A DNA stretch of 6,397 bases from Planctomycetaceae bacterium. Its GTDB lineage: Bacteria > Planctomycetota > Planctomycetia > Pirellulales > UBA1268. Position 1 is the stretch's first letter. Each line of letters opens with the position of its first letter. Positions 6,014 to 6,397 of the stretch are shown piece by piece. Under the pieces are notes generated by a model. The model saw only the letters and a program-made list of their open reading frames with translations, was not told the DNA's origin and ran no database searches. Where the stretch lies: contig DONH01000258.1 in NCBI GenBank assembly GCA_003509235.1, positions 1-6,397 on the forward strand, in the 5' to 3' direction. The position numbers were made by a program, and so were the translations under genes.

Positions 6014-6397
6014 TTATGACTTCTCCAGCAAACCACTGTAGTTCCGCATCACAAGATGGCTATCAATTTTTTGAACGAGATCGAACGCAACGCTCACTGC
6101 AATAAGCAGACCGGTGCCTCCGTAAAAACTAGCAATCTGAGCAGGGATGCCAAGTGCTCCACTCACAATCGTTGGAATGACTGCAACAAGAGCCAGAAAA
6201 CCCGCTCCGACATATGTAATTCGCTCCATGACCCGCTCAAGGTAGTCGGCGGTTCTCTTTCCAGGTCGGTAGCCAGGAATAAACGAGCCGAAGTTCTTTA
6301 GGTTATCGGCCATTTCTTTAGGATTAAATGTGATTGCCGTCCAAAAATAACAAAAGAAGTAGATAAGCGCGATATAGCAAATATTGTAGAGGTACGA
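6014..6397 (-). CDS. secY: Preprotein translocase subunit SecY, C-terminal 127 residues (partial)
   Basis: SecY is the channel of the SecYEG translocon in the inner membrane. The frame is open at the right edge, and its last 127 residues lie here. They give the end of TM8 (IALIYFFCYFWTAITFNP), then the cytoplasmic loop EMADNLKNFGSFIPGYRPGK with its conserved Arg-Pro-Gly, where ribosome and SecA dock. TM9 follows (YVGAGFLALVAVIPTIVSGA), and TM10 begins GGTGLLIAVSVAFDLV, ending shortly before the C-terminus. The match is continuous with no frameshift. It is the first of the genes seen here, followed by adk and map as in the spc operon of many bacteria. The first ATG in the visible part, at 6313, is internal and not the start. 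Confidence 0.96.
   Translation of the reverse strand, partial: SYLYNICYIALIYFFCYFWTAITFNPKEMADNLKNFGSFIPGYRPGKRTADYLERVMERITYVGAGFLALVAVIPTIVSGALGIPAQIASFYGGTGLLIAVSVAFDLVQKIDSHLVMRNYSGLLEKS

Noticed and set aside
1..6397. CRISPR, insertion sequence, tRNA/rRNA or phage-type genes
   Set aside because: No regularly spaced repeats, transposase motifs or RNA gene signatures were seen on either strand.

Overview
The window reads as bacterial chromosome from a planctomycete, or a close PVC-group relative. Three things point there. A protein with DUF1549 (PSCyt2) and DUF1553 domains sits at the left end, and this family is largely confined to Planctomycetes and relatives. The bL17 protein is much enlarged. 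RpoA, uS11 and uS13 also look planctomycetal by eye. Base composition is near 50% GC. A genus cannot be given from the sequence alone.

Every gene lies on the minus strand, so the window is transcribed from right to left. From the right edge the order is secY (3' part only), adk, map, rpmJ, rpsM, rpsK, rpoA, rplQ. This is the distal half of the spc operon joined to the alpha operon: protein export, nucleotide balance, N-terminal methionine removal, ribosomal proteins bL36, uS13, uS11 and bL17, and the RNA polymerase alpha subunit. Two commonly linked genes are absent: infA between map and rpmJ, and rpsD between rpsK and rpoA. After 141 bp comes the start of a large exported PSCyt2/DUF1553 protein that runs off the left edge. 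Its signal peptide and main domain lie in different frames, so the record carries an apparent frameshift.

The genes are spaced loosely for such an operon, with gaps of 106, 123, 174, 165, 121, 89 and 48 bp, and several gaps hold structure. The map-rpmJ gap has a perfect TATAAT box with a fair -35, which could drive rpmJ to rplQ separately. The rpmJ-rpsM gap holds a long imperfect hairpin followed by a U-rich run, plus a second 9-bp pairing that excludes its upper part. This is the best candidate here for an undescribed regulatory RNA. A 16-bp perfect palindrome covers the rpoA stop codon. Smaller inverted repeats lie between secY and adk and between adk and map.

No tRNA, rRNA, CRISPR array, insertion sequence or forward-strand gene was found, and there is no gene-free stretch longer than 300 bases.
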